Assembly: GCF_027887165.1 (NCBI RefSeq)
Contig: NC_077232.1
Location: 14,099,255-14,163,254 of the forward strand
Direction: 5' to 3'
Length of the DNA: 64,000 nucleotides
Source: Monodelphis domestica
Taxonomy: Eukaryota; Chordata; Mammalia; Didelphimorphia; Didelphidae
Shown piece by piece: positions 36,251-49,793 of this stretch. Position 1 is the first letter of the stretch. Every line of letters starts with the position of its first letter. Below the pieces are notes generated by a model, which had not been told where the DNA came from, did no database searches, and was given only the letters and a program-made list of their open reading frames with translations. A program made the translations under genes and the position numbers.

Positions 36251-39200
36251 ACCCTGTCACCTAAAAAGACATTACAACCCTAATTATAGAAAGGCAGGAC
36301 ATATAGTTATAGAGGCCTTCCTTTCCCTGTTTTGGAAGGGACAACGTAAAATTAAGAAGAGAGATTTCAGCTGGTCTCCGGTCTGGTCAATGGGAAATCC
36401 AGAGTAAGTTGTAATTTCTGTTATTTTTCTTACTGGTGTAATGTCATCATTCATATTCCTGACTGACTATTCTTGTGGGAAGAATTGTGTTTTACCTGGC
36501 CTCACAGCTTTGGGTAGAGAAAAGATTTGGGCTTGAATGTTGTAAGGAAAATGGCATTCAGGAAGCTGTAAAATCATAGGCTTTTTCATTGTGTATTGTG
36601 CAGCAAGCAGACAGAAAGTATTTATACACACTATGTCGTGATATAGATACAGAGAAATGCATCACCATGGATGGAAGAAACTCATTGAGGGCAAAGATTG
36701 GGGAGGCAGAGCAGGGAGGGAATACACTCAATGTTGGGATCAAGTGGTAAAATTAGGATCTCCCAAAATACCCTCATTTGAGAAAAGGCTACTAGTCCCA
36801 AGTATAGACGGACAGATTTGTTATCAAACATATTGACGAAGAAGTGTTTGGGATCACTTATTTATCCTCTCTTTGGATGAGATTTACCAGGGCTACTCTC
36901 GGAGTCTTTTGTAATAAACTAAAACAAGCATCTATCATTAACTTGCTAAGGCACCAGAAAAGAGAACTAACTCAGAATTCCATAATGAATCTAAAGTTTT
37001 CTCCAACCTATAGCTTCAAGTCTTATCTGCCTGAAAGAGAGTTAGCAGTGGAATGGTACAAAATGTTTCTTTCCTTATATGCTTTTATGCCTTTAGGACA
37101 ACTAGGTGAAAGTGACTTCTTACTGGAGCTTTATCATTATCATATAATAGCAAAGTATGAATAAAATATCAAACAAAATTGAGTTTTAAATGAGTACAAG
37201 AACCATGTATTTAGATGCCTGAAAAAATTCATCAATTGTATTGAGTTTTCACCATTTCTATACTCAGGAAATATAAACTTTTGGGCCATTCCACTCCATT
37301 GAACTATCTAACCACCATGTGCAGGTCAGGAGGAATGGATTAAGAAAAAATGACCTTGACCTCACAAATGACATCAATTAAGAACATGGAAAAGTTTGGT
37401 ATATTTGAGATTATTGTTTGTGTCAATAATTCTTCTTCTGAGTTAGATTGCTTTTTGGGAACCTTTAGAAATGGAGTACATATAAAATGCCCTCACTTGT
37501 CTTTATTAATCCCAATCTATTTACTCTGATTTCTCTGTTTTTGTTTCCTCTTCCTTCTCAATGTTTTGATTTTTTCTTTAATTTTAGGTGAGAAGATAGT
37601 GATTTAATCTAATTCTAGCATCGTCATTAGGTGGTTGTCATAATGTCCTTCAAGAAAATGGCATTGTTCTGTTTTCTAGGATACATCCAACCTGAGTTGT
37701 GAGAAGTATACATCATTTCTTATTCCTCCTGAATGTAATATCTAGTCAGCAGGCGGAGTTTTGCTAAGATGTGGGCATGCACAATCTCTCAAAAATATTT
37801 TCCTTCCTCTCATTTAATTCTTTCCCTTTACATGTGATAATATATTAGGACTCCTCATATTCTTCCCTCAAAAATCTACTTCTTTTTAATCCTTTTTCTG
37901 GTTAGAATTCCTTGATAATTGTCTTCTTTTTTTGCCACAATTCCTTCATCTTGTCTTCATTCTGAACATACAACTGTAAGGATGGAGAAAGTATTTCAGC
38001 AATCTCATTAGGTTTCATTATGATAAAAGTATATCTTAACACTAATAACTGTCAAGATTTTCTTTCTTAAAATCTTCAGTTAGTTACCGACACTCTTCTG
38101 TTTATATTGGAAAAGACACCAGTGTTTTCAATCTAAATATCCCCTAAATGCAATAACTCAAGTCCCATCTTTTCTAAAGGCTTGGTGAAGTACAAGAGTA
38201 TAATACATCATATTTTCAGAAGGCACAGAGCTAAAAGGCATTAATAAAAGAATGAATGTAAACTCAGGTCAATGGATAGTTTTGGAAGATATGATGATGG
38301 CAAAGGAATCAATAAGGAGAACCTTGGTTGTGTTATCTGCATTCTTTATTTTGTTTTCCAAATCAACAATACCAGAATATTCCACCTGACATGAATACAA
38401 TGAGAAAAAATGTTGGAATAATTTAGTGAAAAATGAATTGTTTGGAAGGGAAGAATTTCCTGATAGTACAAAGAATGTGAGGATCTCTCTAGGATAAAAT
38501 TCTAATAAGACCACTTTTGGTGGATTATGTTCTTTTCTGTTCCCAGCATTGTAGAAAATTTGACAGTAGGTTGAAGATGTTGAGACATAGTGGAAATGTG
38601 GTAAATGTCACTGTATCAGTCCACAACTGGGTATGCACTAGGAAAATAACTGATCTGGAAAGATTGTCTTAGGAGAGAGCATACTCAGTCCTGCAAGAAA
38701 GGCATTGATCTTTAATCTCAGCATTCCAGAGGTTTAGGCGCGAAATCAGGTTTTTTGTTTCACCTGAAAAAGGATATGCCTCTATCTTTTCATAATTTAC
38801 ATCTGGACCAATGACAATCCATTATGTCTCCATTAATATGCAGTCATCATGTACCAAAGATGGTTAATCTAGAAAACTCACTTCATTTTTGGGTGGAAGG
38901 GGTTTTGAATTAATTTCATAAATAGGGCAGCTGATTTAAATTCATAAACATATAAATTTAAGTTCTTGGAAAGTACTGACTCCTAATAATTAAAGTGATA
39001 TAAATATTAAATGAATTCTTTTTAGAGATTGTATAGCCCTGAACCTTAAAAGAAAGCAGAAGACCTGATGTATCTTGGAAGGCCTATTTTTTGGTAAGAA
39101 TGTTTGAATCTTCACAAAGCTTCTGGAATAATGTTTGACGACATGAGTGTTTGTGCCAATGTTATTCTTGGCTCCCGTAATAAAGGAACATCAATGTCTG

Positions 39201-40399
39201 ATTATGGCATACAAGGCCAAATTAGTACTTATCTGTGGCAGTTTTAGAGCTTTTCCGACTCTGACTCAAAACTATTTTTCCTTTGAAGGTTTATTGCCCA
39301 ATGATAATATACAAGTCATTGACATTGAGTCTAATCTGATTTACTTGCTGTCTTTCTTTCCTGAAATCTCAGGTCTTTTGTATCTTAACACAGGCTGTCT
39401 GAAAGATGCTTTCATGTCTACTCTGCCACTCAAAATACTTTTTCTTCCTTTAAAGCTGATCATGTACACTATTTAGTATAAGGATTTTACTTTGAATCTT
39501 CATGTTATCATAATTAAATTCCTGTAATTTCTTTGTAAGAATTTGTGGTATATCTGTTTTTATTGTATGTGTTTATATATGTATATAAGTTATTTTCTGT
39601 GAATCAAATATAAGAAAATACACATTAAGTTTTAATTTTTATTCTTAGATTTCTAGCTCTCTTGCTGTTTGGCACAGAAATGTATTTTGCAAACAAATAT
39701 GTAAATAATACATAACAGAGAAAATCAGAGTAAGAGACATGTGACTAGACTTGTACTGTGGAATAGCATGACTTCTCAAAAAGCACCAAAAACTTCTTTA
39801 AGCATTGTCCAACTCTGACCACAGATTATTGTTGGTAACTGTTGCTTCTCCCTTTAATCAGGTACTATTAAAAACATAGTGACTATCACAAAAATTTGCA
39901 GATTGATTTTGCTATAAAATGTACTTGTGTATTGTTGTACTCTACTATGGGTGATTTCTTTTTCTTCTCTGCACCATAGCTATTCTAAATCTGTGCTTGC
40001 TTTCCAAATTCCCGAATCTCATTATTCTCCTCCTCTTCAGCTGCTCTCATTGCCTTAAAATATAATGAAAACAAGCCATTAGGTTTATTTCCTAATCCTC
40101 CCAGTCCATTGCCAACATACTCTTCCCACATTTGTCTATCCTTTCTTCATCAATTCCGGTGTGTACCGGAAGAGGTGTGTACACTCACACACTCTTAATA
40201 ATTTCAATCAGCCTGTCAACTTTTCAGTTACATCTTTTTTTTTACTTCACTCATTGACTGCCCTTTAAGTATCACTCATGTTTTACAAATATTATGTGGA
40301 ATATTCTGCTAACGACCCATATTTTATCAATTACGATACTTTGCCATTCCTGTGCCTTCCAAGTTGTGCCTTGTTCTGACTTTCTTCTTGTCACATTAG
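36251..40399. other. Unassigned DNA upstream of V2R exon 2
   Basis: The V2R first exon (signal peptide plus start of the flytrap domain) should lie here or further upstream. I looked for a leucine-rich signal peptide ending in a donor and did not find a convincing one. No repeat family was identified either; the sequence is AT-rich. Confidence 0.4.
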
Positions 40400-40691
40400 G
40401 TACATGCTCAAGCATTACCAACATTTTCTCACTGTCCAATTTGCTGTGGATGAGATCAACAAGGACCCCCATCTTCTGCCCAATGTAACTCTGGGATACC
40501 AGTTACTCAATAACTTCCATCAAAGCCACTTGGCTGTGGAGAGTTCTTTGATATGGTTGTCTGGGAAGGGTCCAACTATCCCTAACTATAGCTGTGACAG
40601 GCAGCACAAATCAATGGTTGCCATTGGAGGGATGTCATCTACAATGTCCATGGCTATGGCCCCCTTGTTAGATGTATATAAAGTCCCACAG
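40400..40691 (+). CDS. V2R exon 2 (start of flytrap ligand-binding domain)
   Basis: A 292-base exon. The acceptor is the T/C-rich CTTCTTGTCACATTAG before 40400 and the donor is CAG/GTAAGT at 40692. After one split-codon base it reads KHYQHFL, then FAVDEINKDPHLLPNVTLGY, the family signature of the first flytrap lobe (usually FAIEEINxNPxLLPNxTLG). It closes with Y-K-V-P-Q. It contains a glycosylation motif NVT and a conserved cysteine in NYSCD. There is no stop. The start was chosen by the AG and by phase; an internal methionine at 40404 is not a start codon. Exon 1 must end in phase 2 for this to splice. Confidence 0.88.
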
Positions 40692-42950
40692 GTAAGTGAG
40701 ACAATACTTTTCCCCTTTTGCAACACATATTCTCTTTGTTTATAATAGCTAATACATCATATAATCCGTACTGGCACCAGAGAGCCAATCCACATTCATC
40801 AAGAAGCCCTCGGCACAGATTTGAAATCAGAAATAGAAAAAGTAGAGAAAAGTCCCTTCCATGAAGGAACTCACTCTGTTCTTTAATTGAGATTGAATTT
40901 TTTGTTTTGAGTGATGATTTTGAATCAAATTAATATCTTCCCAAATTATAGAGCTATCATCTCAGTTCACCTTGTTATATTTGAGTAAAATTCTGAAGAG
41001 TTTAAATATAAAGTTTGTTTTTTCCTCTTGCAATGGAAAATTGCCAGTGTTAGGAATATATTCCTATACATTGTGAAATTAATTTGTACATTTATCCTAC
41101 ATATATGAAGCACTTGTCCATCCCATCAGTGTTCTAATATTTAGTATCCAATTCTTTGTTTACAGTGATCATTACATTTCAATTGAGAATTTGTTCCGTT
41201 CTTTCATCTAGGCCTCATATGTCAAATATGTGACATATTCTTTAGACATGAATTGTTTATTCAATTGAATGTATTTCTGGGGAATAAATATCAAATGTCT
41301 GATGTGCATTTTCTAACTGGATCCTCAGTGAATATTAAGATTAATGAAAAAAAACCTCTGAGTGGTCTGGATATAGAGTCATCAGGACAATGAAGCAAAA
41401 TTAAGAGTTGGTTCAATGAAAAAGCAGAATGCCATTTACTTGGTTGCCCAAAACCATCCTTCCATAGGCAATGAAGATGGGTGTTTGGATCAGGAAAGTA
41501 AGAAATGATATATTTTAGGAAATTCCCTGATGTGTCTTTGCCACAACTTACATATACAGTCATTGCTTCTTTACATTATTCATTGGTATTCTCACAGATG
41601 TCATTCTTCAAAGATCATCATGATCTATCATTCCTTTTTTCTTAGCAGTTTCCTATGAGGAGTAGTTGTAAAAATAAGCATTTATTTCAACAGCCATTAT
41701 CACTGAAATTCATGAATAATTACCCAAAGTTCAATCATTACAATTACATTTACACCACAATAATTATGTATTGTCACGGGATATCCATTGTACAAACAAG
41801 TAGGAATCAAGAACATGTAATCATGAAAAATAAAAATATTCTCATTTTATATAGTTTTTATTATTCTGTTAGATCAGAAAATGGGTGCACTAATTATGTT
41901 ATATTCATCAATTACTTTTGTACTTCCCTTACTCAATAGCTACTCTTTTAACTGCCTTCACGGCCTTTGGAATAAATTGTTCTCATCAGTCCATTCCGAT
42001 GGAGCAGCTTTTCACTAGCTTGAGATAGACATCCTATCTGACTAAATGGTTTCAGGATACTGTTACCCGCAGTCTAGTTTAGAATGTCTGAAAAAAAGGG
42101 TTTACTGTTATGTGGTCACTTTGCATGCTAGAGCACTTAGGAGCCACACATAAGTTTTGATAGTCACCAAAGGATTATGGGATTTTCGGAGGGGGTGGGG
42201 TGGGACTAGAAACTCATAGGCTTATTGAGTCCAATTCAGGGTTGCACTATTATTCTGATATACACTCAATTGGGGACTTTTCTGCTCTTAGTGATTATTA
42301 ACTCTGGGGCCTTCAATTCTTCCTTGTTATCCTGACATGAATAGACTCCTTGACTTAGAAAGCTGGATAAAGGAATATTTGATTTATAAGGTGAAAAAGT
42401 GATGAGATCAGTTAGAGAGCACATATAACTAAGCTTAACCATTAAACGTATAAGTTCATTTGAGAGACAGAGTCTGTTCTTTTTGCATCACTATGAAAGT
42501 ATGTGAAGCAATGAGTTGATGTTCCAGAGAAACTGATTTTTAAAAAGATGAATGTAAGAAAAGAGGGACTAATAGGAAGAGCTGTCTACAAGTAGAATTG
42601 TGGTTTTAGAGGAAAATAATATTTCTTTTTTACAAAGTTTTAAACACAGAATAAATAATTGCTTAAGGAGACATGGAAGGAAGGATTATTTATTCAGTCC
42701 TGTTTGAGTTCTTTTCAAAATGGCTCTGTTCTAAATTCTGTGATTTGGTGACCTGAAACATAAATCCACCTACAAAATTGTCATCTCTTCAATCAATTGT
42801 AGTCATGATCTATCCAGTCAAATGAACAAGAATTTATCAATACTTTCTATGTATTTACCTTAAACAATTGCTTGAGATGAAATTTTAAAGAGAACTCAGA
42901 AATTACGTATATTTCAGCTTTCCAGTTATTTGTTCTTTGTATTTATGTAG

Positions 42951-43754
42951 CTCAGCTATGGCCCATTTGATCTTGTCCTGTCTGATGAGTCTCAGTATCC
43001 ATATGTCTATCAGCTGGGCAGCAGGGAATCGACTCTGCACCTGGCAGCAGTCCAAGTGATGCTACATTTTGGCTGGACTTGGATGGGGCTGATTATTTCA
43101 GATGACCTGAGAGGGGCACAATTCCTCAGGGATCTGAATGAGGAGATGGCCTCGAATGGTATGTGTCTGGCTTTTACAGAAAAAGTTCCTGAAAACTTTC
43201 TAAAGGAAAATGAAGACATTAATTTCTTGTCTAGGATCCTTCAGTCCTCATCCAATGTGATATTCATCTATGGAAATACAGATGCCATTAATGAAATTTC
43301 TCATTTATTGAAGTATTATGCTTTCTCTGGGAAGATGTTGGTCACCACCTCATCCTGGGATTTTAGTACAGTAGCTAGTGATTCAAAGATGACCAATTTT
43401 CATGGTACATTAATATTTTCTCAATTCAGGAAGGGGATTCCTGGTTTCACAGATTTCCTAAGAAGTGTGCATCCCCGTGCCAACCCTGAGGACATTTTCC
43501 TAAAGACCTTCTGGGAGGTGGTCTTTGACTGTACACTTTCAGAAATAAGTCCTGTAGATATGGTTCATCGAGGATGCCATGAAAATTTTTCCTTTGCACA
43601 GGTTTCACCTCTTTATTTGGATAAAATCATAATGGAAAAGAGTTCTAATATCTACAATGGAGTTTATTTATTTGCTCGTGCTCTCCACCACATGCTTCAG
43701 ACTGAAGGAAAAGATGTATCAGAACTTGCAGCAAACCCACTTCTTTCTTGGAAG
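42951..43754 (+). CDS. V2R exon 3 (main part of flytrap domain)
   Basis: 804 bases, 268 codons, open throughout and phase 0 at both ends. It begins LSYGPFDLVLSDESQYPYVY, which continues the usual PQ(I/V/L)SYG junction. Further family blocks are W-T-W-M-G-L-I-I-S-D-D (the strand after the hinge), CLAFTEKVPENF, V-I-F-I-Y-G-N-T-D and SSWDFS. The end has Y-N-G-V-Y-L-F-A-R-A-L-H-H-M, near the usual YNAVYAVAHALHxM. Length equals the typical V2R exon 3. The donor AAG/GTAACA at 43755 is weaker than consensus. An antisense LTR starts only 18 bases after the exon end. An inverted, broken relative lies at 8102-8346. Confidence 0.92.
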
Positions 43755-43772
43755 GTAACATTTCTCTTGCAT

Positions 43773-44348
43773 TGTCCTGGGTACTGTATGGAGAGGGCCA
43801 GGGTTCCACCTATGAGAGAGAAAGCAGAGAGGTAGAGAAAGATAGAGAGAGAGAGATAATAGAGATAACAAAGCAAGCACCAGATGGGAACACTTGGTCT
43901 CTAAGAGCTCCTTTTATTGTGGCAAAAAGGAAGACTTTGATAGAGAGTAAAAAGCTAAGCATTACAAGATTCTTGGGGGGTGCTGCTTTCCCACAGAATA
44001 CTGTTTATAAAATGACTTCACATTAGCAAACTGAGAAAGAGTGACAGTTTATCTGTTCTGTGTAACTTAGGGAAAGGAGGGTTTGATTCTTTCATCATGA
44101 TATTACAGACTTCTTGGCTCTTAAGAGTAAGGATGGACTCAGCGTTTGATGATGACCAAACTGGGGGAGGAATCCTTTCTTGTCTAAGTTACAGCCCGGA
44201 GAACAGCTGCACTATTAGCCGAGATTGTCCTTTCCAAGAGTCTCAGCAAAAGTCATAAGCATGTCCTTTCTGTCTGTTTTTCTTCAGTGGGCCTAATTTG
44301 TCCTAGGTATCTCCACTGCACCCTTGGAGTTAGTATAGTCTACTCACA
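43773..44348 (-). repeat. Antisense LTR (ERV) in V2R intron 3
   Basis: On the minus strand it starts TGTGAGTAGAC and ends ACCCAGGACA. ACAATAAAAGG (43912-43922 in reverse) is the polyA signal, and a CT-rich run follows. The inverted remnant at 7783-8665 has matching intron sequence but no LTR, so this may be a later insertion. No perfect target duplication was seen. Confidence 0.6.
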
Positions 44349-46039
44349 CCATTCTTTTTTTTTTTGTTTGTTTGTTTTCTCTATGTTTTATCTTAATAAC
44401 AAATTTCTACATAAGAGTTCCAATGTTATATGATTCAGTTTGTCTCCCTTGTTTCTTCTCTCCCCACACTTGAGGTTGACAAGAAATACAATCTAGATTG
44501 TGCATGCATTATCACTCAAAGCATATTTCCATGTTATTCACTTTTCTTAGTGAATAATCTTATAAAACCGAAATCTCAAATCATATACCCAAATAAACAA
44601 GCACTCACATCATTCAATAACTAGTTATCTCTTGTTTGTGTGATATTGCAATGATCTTAAATGTCAATATGAGCTCTTGATCCTTATGAATTTCATGTCT
44701 TTTATGTAATTAAATGACATTCAGTGTACTACCATTGCTATTTTCTCAGATAATCACCAATTACAACAGTTCTGATACAATAATCTCGCTGAAAATGTTA
44801 ATATTCTTCTTTATACAAATCTTTATCAATATGAGTCTATGTGTTGTTATGAGAATTCCATTAAATTAACTTCAATTTAGGGTATTTATTCTGGCCTGGA
44901 TCATAATCCCACAAATAATATGATATTTATATAGAATATCTCACTGATCAATTTTTTTGTATCTTCTAACAACAAATCTCTGCTGGCAAATATATTTGAT
45001 ACTTGCACATGACAAACATGTATATGGCTGTATTCATGATACATTTATTTCTAAAAAGGTAGAGGAACTCATTATTGAAAATCTTATTCTATGTCTTATT
45101 CCTACTATCTGGAGTAACATGTTGCTTTGGTAGATATGCTGGGAAACTGGAGTCATAGGAATTATCTTATCTAAGTATGATTCCTAAAATAATATTATAT
45201 ATATGTTCATAGAAAGCCTAGGCTTTGCATGAGCATATTTAAATACAATTATGTGGTATATTTACTATGACCTAAAGTTATCAGTCACCACAGAAGAGAT
45301 TGGAAGTTCAAAGGTTTTTATTCAGTAATCAGTAAGAGAAATTTGAGCTAGAAAAACATGACTTGCTTAAATAGAATCATCATGAGTCAGAGAAACTTAC
45401 CAACCAACTTTGACCAGACCAGGAGGAAGAAGTTTAGCCAGGTAACAGATGATCCAGAAAAAAACACACAAACAACCAGACAGGAAATAGTACTCTATGA
45501 TTAATGCCAGGAACAACAAAGATTAGAATAACCCATTTTCTATTGAAAAAAAATGAGACTGATCAAAAAGGTAATTTCAAAATACTTTGTAGCTATTAAA
45601 GTGTTTGAAAGAGAAAATGGAAGAACAGGTAAGTATTCAGCTCTGAGTGCATGTGCAAATGAGAAATGGCAATAGAAAAGGGCTGCTTAATTTTTTTTCT
45701 CAAATTCTCTTTTCCATGAGTAAATGTTTTATGATAGAATACAGAAAAATAAAACAGTATAGAGGAAGTTATTTGGTCTCAATAGGAGTCAGATTATAAA
45801 ATCCTTGAATCCCTGAATTAGCAAATTGAGGTTTAGTAAATATACTGGTAAAGAATAGCCAGACCAGGTCAGGGATGAAGGTGACCCAACTGCAAGTTTT
45901 GGATTTACGGACTCCAGTTTCTAAGCTCATTTGAAGCTGTGGGTCTGTGGTCAAAAATGAGAGACAGAAGCTCCTGTCCTTTGTGTACTGACATCACTAC
46001 CTCCCATCTCTTAAGTGACAAGACAGCTATGATAATTGA

Positions 46040-46285
46040 CTGAGTGTTGCATCTGGAGTCAGAAAGATTTCACTTAAAACTAAGCCTCAGATATTTAATA
46101 ACCAGGTGACTCTATCCCTTAATCTTTAAATTTAATCTATTTTTCTTGTAATCCTCAAGTACAACATAGGGATAAAATAGCACCTTTCTTCCTGGGCTGT
46201 CATGATAATAAAATTATTTCTAGCTTATGGTAGAACATGATGTCTGAAATTTAATAGATACTATGTAAATGCTTGTTTTAATAAA
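46040..46285 (+). repeat. Old SINE (MAR1/MIR type)
   Basis: TGGAGTCAGAAAGATTTCA, then CTCAGATA, then AACCAGGTGACTCTATCCCT, an AGGGATAAAATAGCACC segment and a TAAATGCTTG tail give the order of a CORE-SINE, though diverged. Confidence 0.55.
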
Positions 46286-46789
46286 ATGATAATTATTTTA
46301 ATTATCATGTATATAATCATTACTAAATATAAAACATGATTATGAAATATAATGAAAAATACATTATATAAGGTATAATTATATAAGAACACAATAGTAA
46401 TACACCTCTACTACTACAATTATGACTAAGACAATTATGATTATTGCTGCTAATCCTATACAACTATAAGTACTACTACTATTACATCTACTACTACTAA
46501 TGGAGTTTGGAGAAATAGGTGGTTGGTTTCCAGTATATCACTAGCAGATATCTCCTGGTCTTTTTCCCCATAACATTTTAATACTTTAATCTATTGTCTA
46601 ATTGCAACTTCATTTTAACTTTAAATTTTGACTTCAGATTACTCTCTACTTTCCACCACTTCTTCCATTCACTGTGAAGGCAAAATATATGATGACATAT
46701 GTATGAAATCATGCAAAGCATGTCTGCATTAGCCTTCTCTCAAAAGAAAAAGGAAAAAAAGATAAAGTCAGGAAATTAAATTTCATTTT

Positions 46790-48620
46790 ACAGTTGTAGT
46801 TCATCATTAATCTCTCCAGTAGTGCCTAGTATGTTTTCATTATGAATTCTTTGGAATTGTATTGGATCATGTTTTTCATCAGAAAAGTCACATCTTTCAC
46901 AATAGATCATCATAGTTACCCTCTTGTTACTATGCACAATGATGTCCTGGTCCTTCTTGCTTCACTTTCTACCAGTTCATAAAAGCTTTGCCAACCAACC
47001 CCAATGTTATTTCCCTTAGCACAATACTACTCCATCACAAATATATGCCACAACTTATTCAACCATTTTCCATTTGAAGAACATTCCCTCAATTTCCAAT
47101 TCTTTGTCTGCAGGGAAAGAGCAGCTGTAAAGATTTTTGTAAATGTAGGTCCTGTTCCATTTTCTTTCATATCCTTTGCACATAGTTCTAGCATTGCTAT
47201 TAAGGGCTCAGTGGTTACCTGTAATTTATATCTCTTTAGGCATAGTTGCTAGTTTTTTTCTGTAAAGTGAAGGGAGAGGTTCACTACTCCACAAATAGTT
47301 TGAATTTTTATTTTTCCCTCATCTTCAGCATTTGTCATTTCTGATAAGTTTAAGTTGGTATTCCCAAGTTGTTTCAATATCTATTTATCTAATTACTAAT
47401 AATAGAGCATTTTTTCCCATATGCCTGAATTAACTTCTTCTGAAAGTGGCCAGTTTGTATTTTCTGACCATTTATCATTTGCAGAATATCTTTTAATTTG
47501 ATGTTTGTCTCAGTTGTAGACGACGTATGTATTTCATAAATGAAATCATAGGTGGGCATCTGGATGGTTCAATGGATTGAAAGCCAAGTCTAGAGATAGG
47601 AGATCCTGTGTTCAAATTTGTCCTCAGACATGTCTTAGCTGTGTGACCCTGGGCAAGTCACTTGACACCCATTGCCTAGCCCTTAGAAATCTCTACCTTG
47701 GAACCAATACACAGAATTGATTTTAAGTTGGAAGATAAGGGTTTAAAAAAATAATGAAGTCTTTACCAGAAGATCCTACTGTTAATTTTTTATATTACTT
47801 GGTACCCTATGGGATAATTTAATTTCCCTAATTATATCTTTTAATTAGGACTCTTTTGGTTTTTGTTTTGTCAGAGATCTTGCTAAGTACCTCTTAATTT
47901 TTCACCTCAGAAAAAAAGTATACATTCAGCTCCATTCTTTATTTTAATTCTAGATCTTTTCATCTTCAATGTTTTTCTTGCATATGATATATTGTTTGAT
48001 TTTGATTTCTGATGTATTCTATTCTGATTTCATTAATGGGTGAATCCATTCTTATTTACACTCATATTCATGATTACTACCACTGCCTATTTCTCTCAAT
48101 TTTATTTTCTTATTTATCCTTCCATACTTATTGTTGTCCTGTCCTCTCTTTAAAATTCTATTTTCTGTGCATTCATCATATCTTTTATTTTATCTTATTC
48201 CTTTTCCTACTCCTTCTCTGAGGTTTAATAGTTGGGTGTCCACTTTTATTTTCCTTTCTACTGGAAAAGTTATTTTTTGAGTATATCTTTTATGTAAAAT
48301 AATTTCTAGTTTGTCTCCTCATTTTCTGCCAAATGAAAATCTTGGTATTATAATCATTCTTTCTGAAATCTTCTTCAATTTGTGTTACTGTTTCATTTTT
48401 TATAATCAGTCATAATGCAACAACTTCTTTCTATTTCTTTTCCACTGGAATTCTTTTTCTTTATTTTGTTTCACCAAACTATTTGGAATTGTTTAATCTT
48501 TTCATTATTTATATTCCCTTTTTCTTCTTTAACTTCAATTTCTGAAGTATGAATTCAAAAATGTCCTTTACTCCTAAGTTTACCTTATTAAATATACTAT
48601 AAATCTTGGATAGGCTTTTT
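46790..48620 (-). mobile_element. Old, internally deleted L1 (antisense) in V2R intron 3
   Basis: 46940-47200 matches the L1 ORF2 3' end antisense (AGCACAATACTACTCCATCAC, shared with 49926-49946 allowing one change). Further ORF2 pieces run to about 47880, and a degraded inter-ORF segment (TAATGGGTGAATCCATTC, near 48034) is followed by pyrimidine-rich DNA to about 48600. All frames are broken. A SINE is inserted at 47548-47752. Confidence 0.55.
47548..47752 (+). repeat. tRNA-derived SINE (SINE1/CORE type)
   Basis: Same family as 25683-25884 but on the + strand. It shows TGGTTCAATGGATTGA, the B-box-like TGTTCAAATTTG, TGTGACCCTGGGCAAGTCAC and an A-rich end. A near-perfect target duplication AATGAARTC lies at 47539-47547 and 47753-47761. 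It is inserted in the old L1. Confidence 0.85.
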
Positions 48621-49005
48621 TCAAATTAAAAAAAGACTTCTCTTTGTTGAAAGCAATAAATCATGAATACAGATTGTACAAAATATCTTGGAATGACAGA
48701 TATCAGAAATATTGTAAAGAAATTCTTGATTTGTTGGAAAGGATATGAAATTTTGAGATTTTATCATTATCTAGAACATATCTAGTACATTACTATTCTA
48801 CCGTGTTTGACTTGCTTGGAAAACAAATTAGAATTAGAGTGCAGAGTGCTAGGTAAAGCTCAGTAAGAAGAATTTTACAAAAAGAGAGTGACAGCTTTTG
48901 TAATCTTCAAATACATAGCCCATTATGTGTTGATTATCAGGACTTTGGAGAGTGAATGAGCCCTTCTTTCCTCAATAAGTAACAATCTTCTCCCCTTGCC
49001 TTCAG

Positions 49006-49224
49006 CTCCACCATTTCCTAAAGTGTGTTAATCCTGTCACTGGAATCAAAGATGAGTTATGTGGGGATGGACCCTCCATGACTGCTGAGAAATATGATAT
49101 CTTGAATTTTAGATCATTACCTGGCTCTATTAGGAAACAGGTGAAAGTTGGAGAAGTGATTCCTCATGAAAAAGAGTTAAGAATTTATGAAGAGGACATA
49201 GAATGGCCAGAAGATTTCCCTCAG
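49006..49224 (+). CDS. V2R exon 4 (end of flytrap domain)
   Basis: 219 bases, 73 codons, phase 0 at both ends. The acceptor is CCCTTGCCTTCAG and the donor CAG/GTAAGA. It begins L-H-H-F-L-K, the usual exon 4 start (LHxFLKN), carries Y-D-I-L-N-F and VKVGE, and ends I-E-W-P-E-D-F-P-Q before the cysteine-rich linker. Length is close to the usual 225-228 bases. No stop. It follows a 5.3-kb intron holding an LTR, an old L1 and SINEs, and is followed by the L1-filled 12.4-kb intron. Confidence 0.9.
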
Positions 49225-49793
49225 GTAAGAGTCAGGTGAAAAATACTGTTGTCTCTTCATTGGACCTAAGAACTTTCCTGAAGACATTGGGATTGACTAG
49301 GATGGGGCTGAAGCATCAACTTTTCTCTTTTGCTCTCTCTAAGACAGAACCTTGATTTCTCTGATTTCCTTTTTTTTTCTTTCATTTTTTTGTTAATTTA
49401 CTTTCTTTTTTTTAATGTTATTTTTTTCTTTGGTCAATTTCAAACATTATTTTTTTAAAATATATTTTATTTGATCTTTTCCAAGCATTATTCGTTAAAG
49501 ACATAGATCATTTTCTTTTCCTCCCCCCCACCCCCCATAGCCGACGCGTAAGTCCACTGGGCATTAGATGTTTTCTTGATTTGAACCCATTGCTTTGTTG
49601 ATAGTATTTGCATTAGAGTGTTCATTTAGAGTCTATCCTCTGTCATGTCCCATCAACCTCTGTATTCAGGCAGTTGCTTTTTCTCGGTGTTTCCATTCCA
49701 ATAGTTTATCCTTTGCTAATGAATGGTGTTTTTTTCTCCTGGATCCCTGCAAGTTGTTCAGGGACATTACACCGCCACTAATGGAGAAGTCCA

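Noticed and set aside
38269-38514. Possible V2R exon 3 piece on the minus strand
   Set aside because: The frame was compared with exon 3 of the main gene and shares no block such as SSWDF or WxWxGL.
36251-40399. Search for V2R exon 1
   Set aside because: No frame with a signal peptide, typical first-exon cysteines and a donor in the required phase was found; short hydrophobic frames are not convincing.
40294-40488. Open frame starting upstream of exon 2
   Set aside because: It is in a different frame from the V2R reading of exon 2 and crosses the acceptor site.
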